This document shows, in pieces, positions 16,060-23,574 of a DNA stretch of 37,344 nucleotides. The stretch is taken from positions 1 through 37,344 of the forward strand of contig JALHOR010000047.1 of the NCBI GenBank assembly GCA_022842885.1, written 5' to 3'. The notes under the pieces are model-generated. The model was not told the DNA's origin, made no database searches, and saw only the letters and a list, made by a program, of their open reading frames with translations. A program made the translations under genes and the position numbers. Source of the DNA: Anaerolineae bacterium. GTDB lineage: Bacteria > Chloroflexota > Anaerolineae > Aggregatilineales > Phototrophicaceae. The number at the start of each line of letters is the position of its first letter. Positions within the stretch are counted from its first letter, which is position 1.

Positions 16060-16440
16060 ATGGGATTGCGCGAAAAACAACTCATTCATGATTTAAAAAC
16101 GACGATTGTCCCCAAAATTGCTGAGGAAACCAAAGAATTGATGGATGTGCTGATTGAATGGGAATTTGATGAGGCGAGTTTTGGCGATAAAAATATAGCA
16201 GCGTTGGAAAGTATCGAAACAACATTTTATCAGGTACAGATAGCCATTCGGGATATTTGCATGAAAGAATTTTCCAAAGGTGTTCTCAAGGAAGGCATGA
16301 AAAAAGTGACGCTGACCTACAGTGCCGCTGGTGAAAACAGCACCCTGTTTGCAGATAACACGCTGAAACTGGCGTATAAATTGGATGAAACTTACCCCAT
16401 GAGTTACGATATTCAACGTGTTATCGAAGATGGCTTATGA
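16060..16440 (+). CDS. Hypothetical protein, coupled to the next gene
   Basis: 126 residues, soluble, mostly helical in the first two thirds (LREKQLIHDLKTTIVPKIAEE) with a beta-like KKVTLTYSAAGE segment later. No recognised domain. GAGGAGG ends eight bases before the ATG at 16060; an ATG at 16054 would sit too close, and a longer frame starts at 16027. Its last four bases (ATGA) overlap the following gene, so the two proteins are probably made in a fixed ratio and may interact. Confidence 0.6.
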   Translation: MGLREKQLIHDLKTTIVPKIAEETKELMDVLIEWEFDEASFGDKNIAALESIETTFYQVQIAIRDICMKEFSKGVLKEGMKKVTLTYSAAGENSTLFADNTLKLAYKLDETYPMSYDIQRVIEDGL

Positions 16441-17159
16441 GCGATAACTGGCATCTGTTAGCTCAATTACGTCCAAAACCGTTACGCCAACTTTTGGAAC
16501 AAGCCGCCGCGTTGTGGCAGCGTGCCGCCAATGGCGAAAAAATTCCCCTGCCGATGGTGGCACTGCATCTGGTGAGTGGGCGCGAATTAAGCGGGAATGT
16601 GATACGGTTGGAATTGGTTGGGCGCAACCCAGAACCCCTCCTGCTGCTGCATCGCATTGCGCCGGGCGAGCGTTTCCCCGATGCGGATGTCGCATATGTG
16701 CCATTGGTTTCGATTGAAGCGGTAACGATTACCAACATGACACAGGTTGCCTATTTGCTGCAATCGGATACACCGCAGCTTGTGCCGGAAGGAATGCAGC
16801 CCACCCGCCTTAAAATTCGGGAACAGACAGTTCAATTAGCCGAGCGATTAAATACCATAGGCGGTGTCGCCCTCCAATTGGAGATTGATGCGGATGCTTT
16901 GTCGCAAACAGGCGCAGCATTATTTCATCTGAATGCCGCACTAGAAGAAACCACCCAGACGCTACTGGACATCCTCGAAACTTTAGTGGGGAAAGAAACT
17001 CTCAGCGCCCACTTGCGAAGTGTTCGGTTTATGCTGGCAGATAGCCCCGGTGTGCGCCTAGATGGCACCACCCTCATCATCGGTTTAAATTTAGCACAAG
17101 GTCATCAGGGACGATTGCAAGGACAGCTTCTGCGCCGCGCAATCGAAGATTTATTTTAA
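16437..17159 (+). CDS. Hypothetical protein, second of the coupled pair
   Basis: 240 residues, soluble, no signal peptide. The first 120 residues are mixed alpha/beta, with VALHLVSGRELSGNVIRLEL and AYVPLVSIEAVTITN. The first of these resembles a small beta-barrel (Sm-like or related) strand pattern, but this is only a loose likeness. The second half, with RLNTIGGVALQLEIDADAL and a helical stretch, may be a separate domain. I do not recognise a family. Ends at a shared terminator facing pyrH. Confidence 0.55.
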   Translation: MSDNWHLLAQLRPKPLRQLLEQAAALWQRAANGEKIPLPMVALHLVSGRELSGNVIRLELVGRNPEPLLLLHRIAPGERFPDADVAYVPLVSIEAVTITNMTQVAYLLQSDTPQLVPEGMQPTRLKIREQTVQLAERLNTIGGVALQLEIDADALSQTGAALFHLNAALEETTQTLLDILETLVGKETLSAHLRSVRFMLADSPGVRLDGTTLIIGLNLAQGHQGRLQGQLLRRAIEDLF

Positions 17160-17165
17160 AAACCA

Positions 17166-17188
17166 ACAGGGGCTATCACAGCCCCTGT
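17166..17188. terminator. Bidirectional terminator
   Basis: ACAGGGGCT pairs with AGCCCCTGT around a 5-base loop, with GATTTTA after it on the plus strand and TGGTTTTT after it on the minus strand. It separates the convergent coupled pair and pyrH. Confidence 0.85.
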
Positions 17189-17192
17189 GATT

Positions 17193-17933
17193 TTAGCTAA
17201 TCAAAGTGCCGACAGTGGTATCGCCCTTCATCGCCTTCAGCAAATCATCCTCATGCCAAAAATTGACGATGAGAATGGGCATTTTGTTTTCTTGGCACAG
17301 CGTAAACGCCGTTAAATCCATAACCCCCAATCGTTTTTCTACTGCGGTTTGGTAACTCAGTTGGTCAAAGCGCACGGCATCGGGGTTCTTGCGCGGGTCA
17401 GAGTCGTAAACGCCATTGACTTTGGTGGCTTTGATGACAATATCGGCGTTCACTTCATTGGCGCGTAATGCTGCCGCCGTATCCGTCGTAAAATAAGGGT
17501 TGCCTGTGCCACCCGCGAAGATGATGACACGCCCTTTTTCCAGATGCCGGATGGCACGCAGTCGGATATAAGGTTCTGCCACTTCATTCATTTGAACGGC
17601 GGTTTGCACGCGGGCAGACATGCCATTGCGTTCAAAGGCATCGCGCAGCGCCAAGCCATTCATCACTGTCGCAATCATGCCCATGTGGTCGGCAGTCGTT
17701 TGATCCATGCCGCGATTCACCCCAATCTCGCCTTTCCACAAATTGCCCCCGCCAATTACCACCGCCAATTGGATGCCTAAATCAAACACTTCGCGGATTT
17801 TTTGGGCGATAAAATCCACATTTTGCGGGGCGATACCGAATTCCCCTTTTTCTGGTGCCAGCGCCTCACCACTGAGTTTTAGCACAACACGCTTATAAGG
17901 GGATGCCGAGGTGTTGCCATTATGCGTAGACAC
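17193..17933 (-). CDS. pyrH: UMP kinase
   Basis: 246 residues, the bacterial hexameric UMP kinase of the amino-acid-kinase family, which phosphorylates UMP to UDP with ATP. Motifs are intact: VVLKLSGEAL near residue 16, VVIGGGNLWKG, MDQTTADHMGMIATVMNG, IIFAGGTGNPYFTTDTAAALRA and TKVNGVYDSDP. The start is a GTG with AAGGAG ten bases upstream. In many bacteria it follows tsf directly and precedes frr; here another gene separates it from tsf, and no frr follows. Confidence 0.97.
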   Translation of the reverse strand: MSTHNGNTSASPYKRVVLKLSGEALAPEKGEFGIAPQNVDFIAQKIREVFDLGIQLAVVIGGGNLWKGEIGVNRGMDQTTADHMGMIATVMNGLALRDAFERNGMSARVQTAVQMNEVAEPYIRLRAIRHLEKGRVIIFAGGTGNPYFTTDTAAALRANEVNADIVIKATKVNGVYDSDPRKNPDAVRFDQLSYQTAVEKRLGVMDLTAFTLCQENKMPILIVNFWHEDDLLKAMKGDTTVGTLIS

Positions 17934-18012
17934 GATGTTTGGACTCCTTCATAGCTATATAAATAGGATTGGTTTTCTATTATTGATAAATAAAATTTAT
18001 AAAAATTAATAT

Positions 18013-19374
18013 TTATTTACAAATTTCTATTTCCATACTTTCTGTTTTTACATAATAAGAGATTACGTGTGTGGTAGTTACGAGTTCGTCATTTAATAAA
18101 TCAACAAGTTTGATAGTCACGGTTTTGTCAAAATTATCAAACGCATAGGCGAAGGTATTGCTGTGTGGGAGAAAACCCAGCAATTCAAAAGATGGAGCTA
18201 CTTCAAGATAAACCCATTGTTGAGTTAGAACATCAAAGATTTGAATAAATCCATTTGATGGAATGGCTAACCAGCGGTTGTTATAAGACCAAATCTGATA
18301 ATCCGAATAATACGGTGAAAAACCTGTTTGAGAGGGTGAAGTTTTCGATTGTTTCTTGTTAAGAACATCTACAACCAAAACTTCTAGTAAATCTTGCGAA
18401 TTTATTCCAATGAATGCCACTTTGCTACCATCAGGCGACCAAAAAGGCTTGGTAAAGTATCCCTCACCGAAAAGAGTTAAATCTAATTCAGTTAATTTAT
18501 CATTAAAAATATCATATATATATGGATAATAAATATAATTATTAGATTCGTGTTCAGCAACTAAAGCTATATATTGCTCATTAGATGACCAAACGATTTG
18601 GAGTAAAAATGGGGGCAAGCTGGTGAGATAAGAAATTTGATTTGTTTCCAAATCGATAAGTGTGATAACTTTGCCAAAAGGATGCTCATAAGCGCCAAAT
18701 CTAGGAGATGTGATATATTTGCCAGTAGGCGACCATTCCCATCTACGGTTTTGGTCTGGTGTTAAAAGAGTTAGCATTGGATCATCAATAATTTCTTGGA
18801 TAACCAATCTAGTTTCTTTAGTTCTAAGGTTGCGAATATAAGTAGAGTATTTGTTACCATCAGTTTTTACATAAGCCATTTGACTGAGATCAGGTGAAAA
18901 CGTGGTTCTTAGAGATGAAAACTCGCTCAAATCTGTGATGTTGAGCGTTGTATTTTCAATAATATAAAAATGACTATCGTGTCTCAAAAGTCCCCAATTG
19001 CTATCATGTGACCATTGATAGTGTTCACTAGGGGTAAAATTGGAAAAGTATATTTGTTTCAATTTCATAGATTTAAAATTAACGATTGAAAGCAAAGTAT
19101 CTGTTATATTAATATTATTATAACTCAATACATGACAATTATTATTTGACCAAGAGTAATGGTTTTTTGGAATATATGATTCGTTGAAGCTATAAGTAAC
19201 ATAAGTGCGAGTGTCCATAACATGCATAGCAAAGATTTCATACGCACCTGTGCTTGGTATCCAGATAATTTGCATTGCTGGTAATAATTGAGCAGTAAAT
19301 AGAATAACTGTGATTAAGCCACCGCCAAGCAAGCAAAACGCTAATGTTAGACGAGTAAGCAATTTGAGCAACAA
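18013..19374 (-). CDS. Membrane-anchored TolB/WD40-like propeller protein
   Basis: About 453 residues. One N-terminal membrane helix (LTLAFCLLGGGLITVILFTAQ without nearby charges) is followed by a long outside domain. The domain has repeated blade signals such as YSWSNNN, WSHDSNW, FSPDLSQMAYV, WSPTGKYI, WSSNEQYIALV, FWSPDGSKVAFIG and WSYNNRWLAI, typical of TolB/WD40-like six- or seven-bladed propellers. The gene is clearly AT-richer than pyrH and tsf, with many AAT/TAT codons and long A/T runs at its 3' flank. The frame opens at a TTG (19437) lying inside the tsf terminator, so I prefer the TTG at 19374, which has AAGG eight bases upstream. Partner unknown. Confidence 0.7.
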   Translation of the reverse strand: MLLKLLTRLTLAFCLLGGGLITVILFTAQLLPAMQIIWIPSTGAYEIFAMHVMDTRTYVTYSFNESYIPKNHYSWSNNNCHVLSYNNINITDTLLSIVNFKSMKLKQIYFSNFTPSEHYQWSHDSNWGLLRHDSHFYIIENTTLNITDLSEFSSLRTTFSPDLSQMAYVKTDGNKYSTYIRNLRTKETRLVIQEIIDDPMLTLLTPDQNRRWEWSPTGKYITSPRFGAYEHPFGKVITLIDLETNQISYLTSLPPFLLQIVWSSNEQYIALVAEHESNNYIYYPYIYDIFNDKLTELDLTLFGEGYFTKPFWSPDGSKVAFIGINSQDLLEVLVVDVLNKKQSKTSPSQTGFSPYYSDYQIWSYNNRWLAIPSNGFIQIFDVLTQQWVYLEVAPSFELLGFLPHSNTFAYAFDNFDKTVTIKLVDLLNDELVTTTHVISYYVKTESMEIEICK

Positions 19375-19412
19375 GATACTAACCTTTGGCTGAAACTTAT
19401 CAAAAACACACG

Positions 19413-19444
19413 AAAAAAAAGGACTGGCAAATGCCAATCCTTTT
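19413..19444 (-). terminator. Terminator of rpsB-tsf
   Basis: On the minus strand AGGA-T-TGGC pairs with GCCA-G-TCCT around a 4-base loop, with one mismatch, followed by eight T. It lies downstream of tsf and separates it from the propeller gene. Confidence 0.8.
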
Positions 19445-19501
19445 CCGTTTCATTGTCTGCAATGCCGGATAACCCCGCAATAGCCATACAGCGACAACTG
19501 C

Positions 19502-20131
19502 TTATTCTTCATCACCGTTTTCACTGGTGTTTTCGCCCAAGGCAAAGACAGCAAAGCGGGAAATTTGGATGCTTTCGCCAACGCCGGAAACCGTTTCTTC
19601 CAACAATTGGGCAATTGTCTTGGTTTCATCTTTCCACCAAAGTTGTTCCATCAGCACCGTTTCCTGATAGAACTTGTTCATACGTCCTTCGGCAACTTTT
19701 TCCGCCATTTCGGGCTTTTTGCCCTCTTCGATAGCGCGGTTGACTTGGATAGTACGTTCTCCATCCAACACATCTTGGGGGATTTCCTCACGGCGGATAT
19801 ATTGGGGGCGACTGCCGGCAATATGTTGGGCAACGGTGCGCGCAAAATTTTTGAACTGGTCGGTATTTGCCACGAAGTCAGTTTCGCAATTGACTTCCAC
19901 AATCACGCCCAAACGTTTATTGAAATGCTGATAAATTTCAATCACGCCTTCGTTCATGACACGCCCTTTGCCGAGTTTTTTCTTAGCAGAGGCGATGCCT
20001 TTTTCACGCAGGTAATTGGCAGCTTTGTCCAAATCGCCCGCCATTTCTTCCAGTGCCTTTTTGCAATCCAGCGGACCCGCGCCCGTCATTTCGCGCAGTT
20101 GTTTGACCATTTGTGCGGTGATTTGCGTCAT
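19502..20131 (-). CDS. tsf: Elongation factor Ts, short form
   Basis: 209 residues. It recycles EF-Tu by releasing GDP. The N-terminal UBA-like domain ITAQMVKQLREMTGAGPLDCKKAL, with the TGAG and DC motifs, and the core motif VEVNCETDFVAN (about residue 75) are intact. At 209 residues it is far shorter than the ~280-residue E. coli protein and resembles the compact Thermus and cyanobacterial type with one core subdomain. AGGAAGAG precedes the ATG. It lies 95 bases downstream of rpsB. Confidence 0.97.
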   Translation of the reverse strand: MTQITAQMVKQLREMTGAGPLDCKKALEEMAGDLDKAANYLREKGIASAKKKLGKGRVMNEGVIEIYQHFNKRLGVIVEVNCETDFVANTDQFKNFARTVAQHIAGSRPQYIRREEIPQDVLDGERTIQVNRAIEEGKKPEMAEKVAEGRMNKFYQETVLMEQLWWKDETKTIAQLLEETVSGVGESIQISRFAVFALGENTSENGDEE

Positions 20132-20226
20132 GGATCTCTTCCTAGTCTCTCAATCAATCAAGCCTATTCACAACAAGAGCGACTCACTGAGCCGCCCTTG
20201 ATACTTTCCCGATGGGGGTAAGACGA

Positions 20227-21072
20227 TTAAACATCCTCGTCTTCGTCAAACAATTTAGCATCGCGTAGTTTGTCCAACACTTTGATATTGCGCTTCGTGG
20301 ATTCGCCCAACAGTTGGTCGTCAGAGGCATTATCATCATATGCCGAGACAACATCTTCGGGTTCTTCCTCTGCCATTTCGCCTTTACGCATCGCTTTGCC
20401 TTCAATGATGGCATCCGCAATCGTCGAAACCAGCAAACGAATCGAGCGCATGGCGTCATCGTTGCCCGGAACAATGTAATCAATCACATCCGGGTTGCCG
20501 TTGGTATCCACAATCCCCAAGACCGGGATATTGAGCGTATTGGCTTCTTGAACCGCTGTAATTTCGCGTTCTGTGTCCACGACCACCAGCAAATCCGGTG
20601 GACGTTTCATATCGCGCAGACCGCCAAGGCGCATGAGCAATTTTTCGATTTTACGCTCATTGAGCAAGGCTTCTTTTTTCGTCAGGCGGGCAAAATCGCC
20701 GGCTTCTTTGGATTTTTCCAGTTTTTTGAGGGTATCAATCCGGCTGCGGATAGTCCGCCAATTGGTGAGGGTGCCACCTAACCAGCGTGTGTTCACATAC
20801 GGCATTCCGCAGCGTGCCGATTCACGTTGGATGGATTCTTGTGCTTGGCGTTTGGTGCCGACGAACAAGACCGTGCCGCCGTTGGACACCAAATCACGGA
20901 TAATATCGTGATAGGCATGTAAATTGGCAAGGGTGAGTCGCAAGTCAATAATATGAATACCATTGCGAGCGCCGAAAATGAATTCCGCCATACGCGGATT
21001 CCATTTGGTGGTGCGGTGACCGAAGTGAACCCCGGTCTCCAGCAGTTTTTTCATGGTAATGGCTGAAGGCAT
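20227..21072 (-). CDS. rpsB: 30S ribosomal protein S2
   Basis: 281 residues. Family motifs are present in order: LLETGVHFGHRTTKWNP at the start, FIFGARNGIHIIDL, LFVGTKRQAQE, NTRWLGGTLTNW, and VVVDTEREITAVQEA followed by LGIVDTNGNPD and IPGNDDAMRSI (here VPGNDDAMRSI). It has an acidic C-terminal tail of about 45 residues beyond the usual end. AGGAG lies 12 bases before the ATG. The 245-base gap to the divergent kinase gene should hold the promoter and any leader; I see no clear structured leader there. Confidence 0.98.
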   Translation of the reverse strand: MPSAITMKKLLETGVHFGHRTTKWNPRMAEFIFGARNGIHIIDLRLTLANLHAYHDIIRDLVSNGGTVLFVGTKRQAQESIQRESARCGMPYVNTRWLGGTLTNWRTIRSRIDTLKKLEKSKEAGDFARLTKKEALLNERKIEKLLMRLGGLRDMKRPPDLLVVVDTEREITAVQEANTLNIPVLGIVDTNGNPDVIDYIVPGNDDAMRSIRLLVSTIADAIIEGKAMRKGEMAEEEPEDVVSAYDDNASDDQLLGESTKRNIKVLDKLRDAKLFDEDEDV

Positions 21073-21317
21073 AACGTGTTAATTCTCCTAGATGGTGTTT
21101 AAAGCTCGCACATCGTTCATCCCTTAGCAAATAATCGCGCTCCGCGACAACACCCGCCAAAGTCCCCATGTGTGATTTTTGATAATCGTGGGTGAATTCC
21201 CGGCGCAGAATTTTAGCAGATAGCCAAAACAGGTTCAATGCTAGAAGTGATGATTTTCATGGATTACGCTACAATCAAGCAATAATTTTTGTCTCTGTCT
21301 CATCAGAAATCCGGTTT

Positions 21318-23474
21318 ATGATGACCAACTGGCGTCAACCTACCCAAAAAATTACTCGTCCATTAAATCCGCCATTATCGCCTTGGTGGGTGATATGGGC
21401 TATCTTGGTATCCGCTGCTATCCTGCTCACGCTGGCATATAGCCAACTGCCTGTGGATGGTTTTACAGGCGATTTGGAAAGTTTTGCCGCCGAAGATAAC
21501 CGCGGCTTTTTGCTGCGCTACAAAGTTGATACCCGTGAAAGTCCCCTGCAAGACGGCGACATTCTTGCCCGCGTGGATGGTTACACGCTGGACGAGTGGT
21601 TGGCAGGGATACCGAATCATGCAGGATGGCAATCAGGCGCAATTATTCGGTATCACATTTTACGGGATGATGCCCCTTTATTGTTGGATGTACCGCAGCA
21701 GCCCATGAACGTCGTCTTGGCTTTTTTGAGTTATCCGCCACGAGTTATCATTGTACTAACATTTTTTGGGTTAGGCACTTTTGTCCTCTGGAAACGCCCC
21801 GAAGATGGGGCGGCACAGCGGCTGATGCTGTTTTGTATGATAGGGGCTTTGGCATATTATGGGGATTTATTTAATTTTCAATTTTCGATTTTAGTGCATC
21901 CCCCTCTATTAAGCGTGCAATTGTTTTGGGAACAGTTTTTTTATGGCTTACAGTATGTCGCCGGATTGAATTTTGCGCTTTTTTTTCCGCAAAAACACCC
22001 GTTGTTGCAGCGGTATCCCCGCCTGTTTCCCCTCATTACATTTTTGGTCTATGTTGTTCCAGTCACATTGTCAGTTATTCTTGCGGATGATACCAAATCG
22101 GGCTTGGTCAATAGCAATCGGGTGGCTATCCTGTGCGCCAATTTATTGTTGGTTTTTGCGATTGTGGTGTATACCCGTGTTTTGCGGCAAGTCAAAAACC
22201 CCATCCAGCGGTCACAAACATTATGGATTTTGTGGAGCGCGATTCTTGCCAGCGTCAGTCTTATCCCGTTATATTTTTTGCCCTTATTGCTGAATACCGA
22301 TACCGCCCTATCTATCACCATTCCGTATGTTTTGTCAGCAGTCATTCCGATTTCGCTGACGATTGCCGTGCTGCGCTTTCGCCTTTTTGCTATTGATTTG
22401 GTGATTAATCGCTCGTTGGTGTATGGTGCCGTCACCATTATCTTGGGATTGTTGTTTATTGTGGTGATACGCCTGCTACAGCCATTATTTGGGCTTCAGG
22501 ATAACACCGCCATCACAATTTTTGGGGCGGTGTTAGTGGGCTTGCTGTTTAACCCCACGCGCTACCGGATGCAGCGTTTTGTAGATCGCCGTTTATATGG
22601 TTTTCGCTTCGATTTGAACGATTTGCGCCGTGCAGGACGCAAACCCACGATTCATAATCCCGGTTTGTATACGGGGCGCATGATGGGAGACTATGAACTT
22701 ATGGATGTTTTGGCGGTAGGTGGTATGGGCGAAGTCTATCAAGGGTATTGCTCTGGGCAAACAGTCGCCGTCAAAATTTTGCTGCCTACATTGGCAGAAG
22801 ACCCGGAATTTCGCACGCGGTTTGAGCGCGAAGCCCAAATCACTGCTCACTTTCATCATCCCAATATCGTGCGCTATCTGCAATCTGGTGTTCAGGATGG
22901 CATTTCTTATCTCGCTTTGGAATTGGTTGAGGGAACGGATTTAAAAACGTATTTGCGGCAGCAAGGGCGTTTAAGTTTTGCCGAGACACTGACTATTTTG
23001 CGGGATGTGGCAGCAGCACTGGATGTTATTCATACTCAGGGATATGTTCACCGTGATTTAAAACCTGCCAATATTGTATTACGCACCCAACTGCGTCATG
23101 AAACATTCTCTGCTGTGTTAATGGATTTTGGCGTTTCCAAAAGCCCGGATGAGAATGCTACAACTGGCAGCGGCGCGGTTGGCACCATTGATTATATGGC
23201 ACCGGAGCAAGTCCAAGAACTGAAAACGATTGATGCCCGTGCCGATATTTACGCTTTGGGTGTACTCACTTATGAGATGCTTACAGGAGAACTGCCCTAT
23301 AAAGGCACTTTGGCGCAAGTCTTATTCGCGCATTTGCACCAGCCTGTCCCCGACCCCGGCGTACTGGTAGCGAACCTACCGGGCAATGCCTGTTATGCAG
23401 TGATGCGAGCCATGTCCAAGGATGCTGTGGATCGGTATGCGAGTGCAGGGGCTTTCGTAAATGCGTTATCATGA
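21318..23474 (+). CDS. PDZ-like/multi-helix membrane sensor fused to a Ser/Thr kinase
   Basis: 718 residues. One helix near residue 25-43, then a PDZ-like outside domain (ESPLQDGDILARVDG), then about eight further helices to residue 420, a linker RMQRFVDRRLYGFRFD, and a Hanks-type kinase domain from about 458 to the end. The kinase has a glycine loop VGGMGEVY, catalytic Lys in VAVKIL, HRDLKPANIV, DFGVSK and MAPEQ, so it should be active. The helical module and the QRFVDRRLYG linker are what one finds ahead of histidine-kinase domains in this phylum. I start at the ATG pair at 21318; an upstream in-frame ATG at 21192 lies in likely promoter DNA. A second kinase gene follows. Confidence 0.9.
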   Translation: MMTNWRQPTQKITRPLNPPLSPWWVIWAILVSAAILLTLAYSQLPVDGFTGDLESFAAEDNRGFLLRYKVDTRESPLQDGDILARVDGYTLDEWLAGIPNHAGWQSGAIIRYHILRDDAPLLLDVPQQPMNVVLAFLSYPPRVIIVLTFFGLGTFVLWKRPEDGAAQRLMLFCMIGALAYYGDLFNFQFSILVHPPLLSVQLFWEQFFYGLQYVAGLNFALFFPQKHPLLQRYPRLFPLITFLVYVVPVTLSVILADDTKSGLVNSNRVAILCANLLLVFAIVVYTRVLRQVKNPIQRSQTLWILWSAILASVSLIPLYFLPLLLNTDTALSITIPYVLSAVIPISLTIAVLRFRLFAIDLVINRSLVYGAVTIILGLLFIVVIRLLQPLFGLQDNTAITIFGAVLVGLLFNPTRYRMQRFVDRRLYGFRFDLNDLRRAGRKPTIHNPGLYTGRMMGDYELMDVLAVGGMGEVYQGYCSGQTVAVKILLPTLAEDPEFRTRFEREAQITAHFHHPNIVRYLQSGVQDGISYLALELVEGTDLKTYLRQQGRLSFAETLTILRDVAAALDVIHTQGYVHRDLKPANIVLRTQLRHETFSAVLMDFGVSKSPDENATTGSGAVGTIDYMAPEQVQELKTIDARADIYALGVLTYEMLTGELPYKGTLAQVLFAHLHQPVPDPGVLVANLPGNACYAVMRAMSKDAVDRYASAGAFVNALS

Positions 23475-23501
23475 GTCTTTGCTCAATAGTCATTTCGGAT
23501 T

Positions 23502-23530
23502 GTGACAAACTCGTAATTGCCTGTTATAGT
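23502..23530 (+). promoter_or_regulatory. Promoter of the second kinase gene
   Basis: GTGACA and TATAGT are 17 bases apart, with the -10 box 44 bases before the ATG. So the two kinase genes can be transcribed separately. Confidence 0.55.
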
Positions 23531-23574
23531 ATTGAAGGAAACATTTATCGCCTGCCTGAATCTAGGGTGTATGC

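Noticed and set aside
19565..20221. A 218-residue plus-strand frame rich in Phe and His
   Set aside because: Antisense to tsf, which is certain from its motifs.
21073..21317. Possible S2 leader RNA between rpsB and the kinase gene
   Set aside because: I could not build a convincing conserved structure by eye.
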